A stretch of 64,000 nucleotides of DNA, taken from NCBI GenBank assembly GCA_963668615.2, contig CAXXCL010000003.1:1-64000 (forward strand), given 5' to 3'. The position numbers were made by a program, and so were the translations under genes. Below, piece by piece: positions 62,083 through 64,000 of this stretch. Each line of letters starts with the position of its first letter. Position 1 is the first letter of the stretch. Under the pieces are notes generated by a model. It made no database searches. It was not told where the DNA came from and saw only the letters and a list, made by a program, of their open reading frames with translations. Source of the stretch: JAAYPI01 sp963668615. Lineage in GTDB: Bacteria > Bacteroidota > Bacteroidia > Bacteroidales > Paludibacteraceae.

Positions 62083-62376
62083 ATGACCGAAGAGCACTTA
62101 AAGTTATTAGTTGAACTTGAAAATCGGATCAACAAATTGATGGAGATGGTTGACTCAACAAATGCAAAGTTGGAACATGCAGAAGCCGACTATCAGACAA
62201 AGAACACAGAACTTATGTACGCTCATCGGAAGATTTTAGAATTGCAAGAAAAGTACGACAATCTGAAAATAGCCAAGTCCATCTCTCTTTCAAAAGAGGA
62301 AATAAAAGAAGGCAAACAAAGATTGTCAAAAATGATGCGAGAAATAGACAATTGCGTATCGCTGCTTAACGAATAG
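62083..62376 (+). CDS. small coiled-coil protein next to zapA
   Basis: 97 residues from the ATG at 62083; the frame is open to a GTG at 62017, but that part lies over the promoter. The whole protein is a predicted coiled coil: TEEHLKLLVELENRINKLME, MVDSTNAKLEHAEADYQTKN, ILELQEKYDNLKIAKSISLS, GKQRLSKMMREIDNCVSLL. No signal or membrane segment. The size, the coiled coil and the position 2 bp before zapA suggest a ZapB-like cell-division partner, an inference from context only. Confidence 0.75.
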   Translation: MTEEHLKLLVELENRINKLMEMVDSTNAKLEHAEADYQTKNTELMYAHRKILELQEKYDNLKIAKSISLSKEEIKEGKQRLSKMMREIDNCVSLLNE

Positions 62377-62378
62377 CT

Positions 62379-62705
62379 ATGGAAGATGATTTTTTCACCA
62401 TCAGAGTTAACATTCTCAATACTTCTTATCCTATCAATATAAAACGAGAAGAAGAAGAAATATATAGGAAAGCAGCCAAACAATTGAATAACAGAATTTT
62501 AGATTATCAAAAAAAATATTCGCGATCTCTCAAGGAGATTGATTTTTTGATAATGACTGCTTTTGAACTATCACTTGATTGTGTAAAATTGAGTGAAGAA
62601 AAAGAAAGGGAACCGTTTATATCGAAGATTCAAGATATAGATAAGAGGCTTACCGAATATTTGAATAAAGGCAATTTATCTGAAAAGACCGACTCGACTC
62701 AATAA
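62379..62705 (+). CDS. zapA: cell division protein ZapA
   Basis: 108 residues. The N-terminal ZapA globular part (FTIRVNILNTSYPINIKREE) is followed by helices EEEIYRKAAKQLNNRILDYQ and IDFLIMTAFELSLDCVKLSE that form the tetramerising coiled coil. ZapA bundles FtsZ filaments at mid-cell. The gene is coupled to the coiled-coil gene (2 bp apart) and followed by a hairpin before rny. Confidence 0.87.
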   Translation: MEDDFFTIRVNILNTSYPINIKREEEEIYRKAAKQLNNRILDYQKKYSRSLKEIDFLIMTAFELSLDCVKLSEEKEREPFISKIQDIDKRLTEYLNKGNLSEKTDSTQ

Positions 62706-62747
62706 TAAGAAGTAAAGCTTTATATTTTATTTCTTATGTAGCGTACC

Positions 62748-62806
62748 AACATTGCAATTCGCAAATTCAAACCTATGGTTATTTTTGCCCTTGCAATGTT
62801 TTTTTT
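62748..62806 (+). terminator. structured element between zapA and rny, probable terminator
   Basis: AACATTGCAA (62748-62757) pairs with TTGCAATGTT (62791-62800), followed by six more T. The 33-nt interior contains a second small hairpin (AACC-TAT-GGTT). The long loop is unusual for a terminator; it could also be a small RNA or an attenuator in the rny leader. Confidence 0.55.
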
Positions 62807-62835
62807 ATTATTAATTTACCAAATACAACCCCATT

Positions 62836-64000
62836 ATGATTATACTTTATATCATCGCTGCTTTCATTGTAGGAGGCGTTGTCTCTTGGATACTTTTCCA
62901 AGTGATACAAAACGCTAGAGCAAAAAGCATTATCGAAGTTGCAAAAGTTGAAGCTGAATCCCTTAAAAAGAGCAAGTTACTTGAAGTAAAAGAAAAATAT
63001 ATTCAATTAAAAGCTGAATATGAAAAACAGGTAACAGCACGTAATTCTAGAATTCAGTCAGTGGAAACAAAACTAAAACAAAAGGAATTATTTTTGCAAA
63101 ATCAAGAAACTGAAATTGAAAAGAAAGAGGCTGAAATTATCAATTTGAAAACAAATTATGACAATCAAATAAGTATTATAGAGAAGAAGGAACAGGAGCT
63201 TGACAGGATGTATCATGAAGAAGTAGAGAAACTGGAAGCAATAGCAGGTCTTTCTGCAGAAGAAGCTAAAGGAAACTTGATAGAATCTCTCAAAGCAGAA
63301 GCTAATTCGGCTGCAATTTCGTATGTTAACGAAATAATGGACGAGGCTAAAATGACCGCAAATAAGGAAGCTAAAAAAATAGTAATCAATTCAATACAAC
63401 GTGTTGCCAGTGAAACTGCCATAGAAAATTCCGTCACTGTTTTCCATATTGAATCGGATGAGTTAAAGGGTAGAATTATTGGTAGAGAAGGTAGAAATAT
63501 CAGAACATTGGAAGCTGCAACCGGAGTGGAAATCATCGTTGATGATACCCCTGAAGCAATAGTTCTTTCAGCTTTTGATCCTGTTCGCAGGGAAATTGCA
63601 CGTCTTTCTTTACACCAGTTGGTAACGGACGGTCGTATCCACCCTGCTCGTATTGAGGAAGTTGTAGCAAAAGTCACTAAGCAAGTAGAAGAAGAAATCG
63701 TTGAAATTGGAAAGAGAACCACTATTGATATGGGGGTTCACGGATTACATCCCGAATTAGTTCGTTTAATTGGAAAAATGAAATACCGTTCTTCTTACGG
63801 ACAAAATTTATTGCAACATGCCCGTGAAACAGCTAATCTATGTGCTGTTATGGCATCCGAACTAGGGTTGAATCCGAAAAAAGCAAGAAGAGCCGGCTTA
63901 TTGCACGATATAGGAAAAGTAGCGGATGAAGAACCGGAATTGCCACACGCATTATTAGGGATGAAACTTGCTGAGAAATACAAAGAAAAACCCGATATTT
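62836..64000 (+). CDS. rny: ribonuclease Y (3' end outside window)
   Basis: The first 388 codons of a protein of about 510. Start MIILYIIAAFIVGGVVSWIL is the membrane anchor; a long coiled coil follows (about 25-200, Lys/Glu rich). The KH RNA-binding domain has GRIIGREGRNIRTLEAATGV, and the HD domain begins with QHARETANLCAVMASELGL and the metal-binding LLHDIGKVADE. RNase Y is the membrane-bound endonuclease that starts mRNA decay. The frame is open to the window edge with no break. Confidence 0.95.
   Translation, partial: MIILYIIAAFIVGGVVSWILFQVIQNARAKSIIEVAKVEAESLKKSKLLEVKEKYIQLKAEYEKQVTARNSRIQSVETKLKQKELFLQNQETEIEKKEAEIINLKTNYDNQISIIEKKEQELDRMYHEEVEKLEAIAGLSAEEAKGNLIESLKAEANSAAISYVNEIMDEAKMTANKEAKKIVINSIQRVASETAIENSVTVFHIESDELKGRIIGREGRNIRTLEAATGVEIIVDDTPEAIVLSAFDPVRREIARLSLHQLVTDGRIHPARIEEVVAKVTKQVEEEIVEIGKRTTIDMGVHGLHPELVRLIGKMKYRSSYGQNLLQHARETANLCAVMASELGLNPKKARRAGLLHDIGKVADEEPELPHALLGMKLAEKYKEKPDI

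Overview
The window is about 64 kb of an A+T-rich chromosome from a member of the Bacteroidota, most likely the order Bacteroidales. The evidence is the gene content (a primary sigma factor of about 286 residues without region 1.1, a TonB-dependent receptor with a carboxypeptidase-like plug extension, DUF5689 and choice-of-anchor-J lipoproteins, GH77 with two CBM20 domains, dipeptidyl peptidase III, a membrane pyrophosphatase) and the promoters, which follow the phylum pattern TTTG - 19/20 nt - TAnnTTTG. Genus cannot be decided from the sequence alone.

Layout. 1-19.7 kb is core chromosome: the C-terminal end of an AddB-like nuclease; a TPR protein and gyrA on the minus strand; clpC; a fossil gene; two identical tRNA-Asn; then a plus-strand run of S41 protease, YgiQ-type radical SAM protein, a secreted protein, DPP III and 4-alpha-glucanotransferase, converging on aspS; and tRNA-Pro. 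19.7-32.2 kb is an accessory region between tRNA-Pro and hppA. It holds a frameshifted rsmG joined to the 3' half of a nitroreductase gene, a double ABC ATPase of distinctly higher G+C, a truncated RhuM gene, a complete type I restriction-modification operon (hsdR, hsdM, and an hsdS with an extra C-terminal domain), a small Cys-rich protein gene, a YhcG-type nuclease, and the remains of a YafQ-type toxin-antitoxin pair.

32.3-48.4 kb returns to core genes: hppA, a CAP-domain protein, pgk, a solo HsdR-N domain protein, AMP nucleosidase, holA, an AlkD-like protein, tRNA-His, the thrS - PepSY-like - infC - rpmI - rplT cluster, tRNA-Ser, mltG, a YihY protein, RNase P RNA and rpoD. 48.4-61.3 kb is rich in envelope and secreted functions for nucleic acid and phosphate: two lipoproteins with a TonB-dependent receptor, a divergent secreted endonuclease-family protein, alaS, an M23 peptidase, a MerR regulator, alkaline phosphatase, and a 5'-nucleotidase split into two genes. 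61.5-64 kb carries rplS, a small coiled-coil protein, zapA and the start of rny.

How they fit together. The secreted endonuclease, alkaline phosphatase and 5'-nucleotidase could form an outside-the-cytoplasm route from polymeric nucleic acid to nucleoside and phosphate, with the receptor and lipoproteins handling capture. The accessory region looks like a defence island: its restriction-modification core is intact while both edges are decaying. No CRISPR array, complete insertion sequence or prophage was seen.
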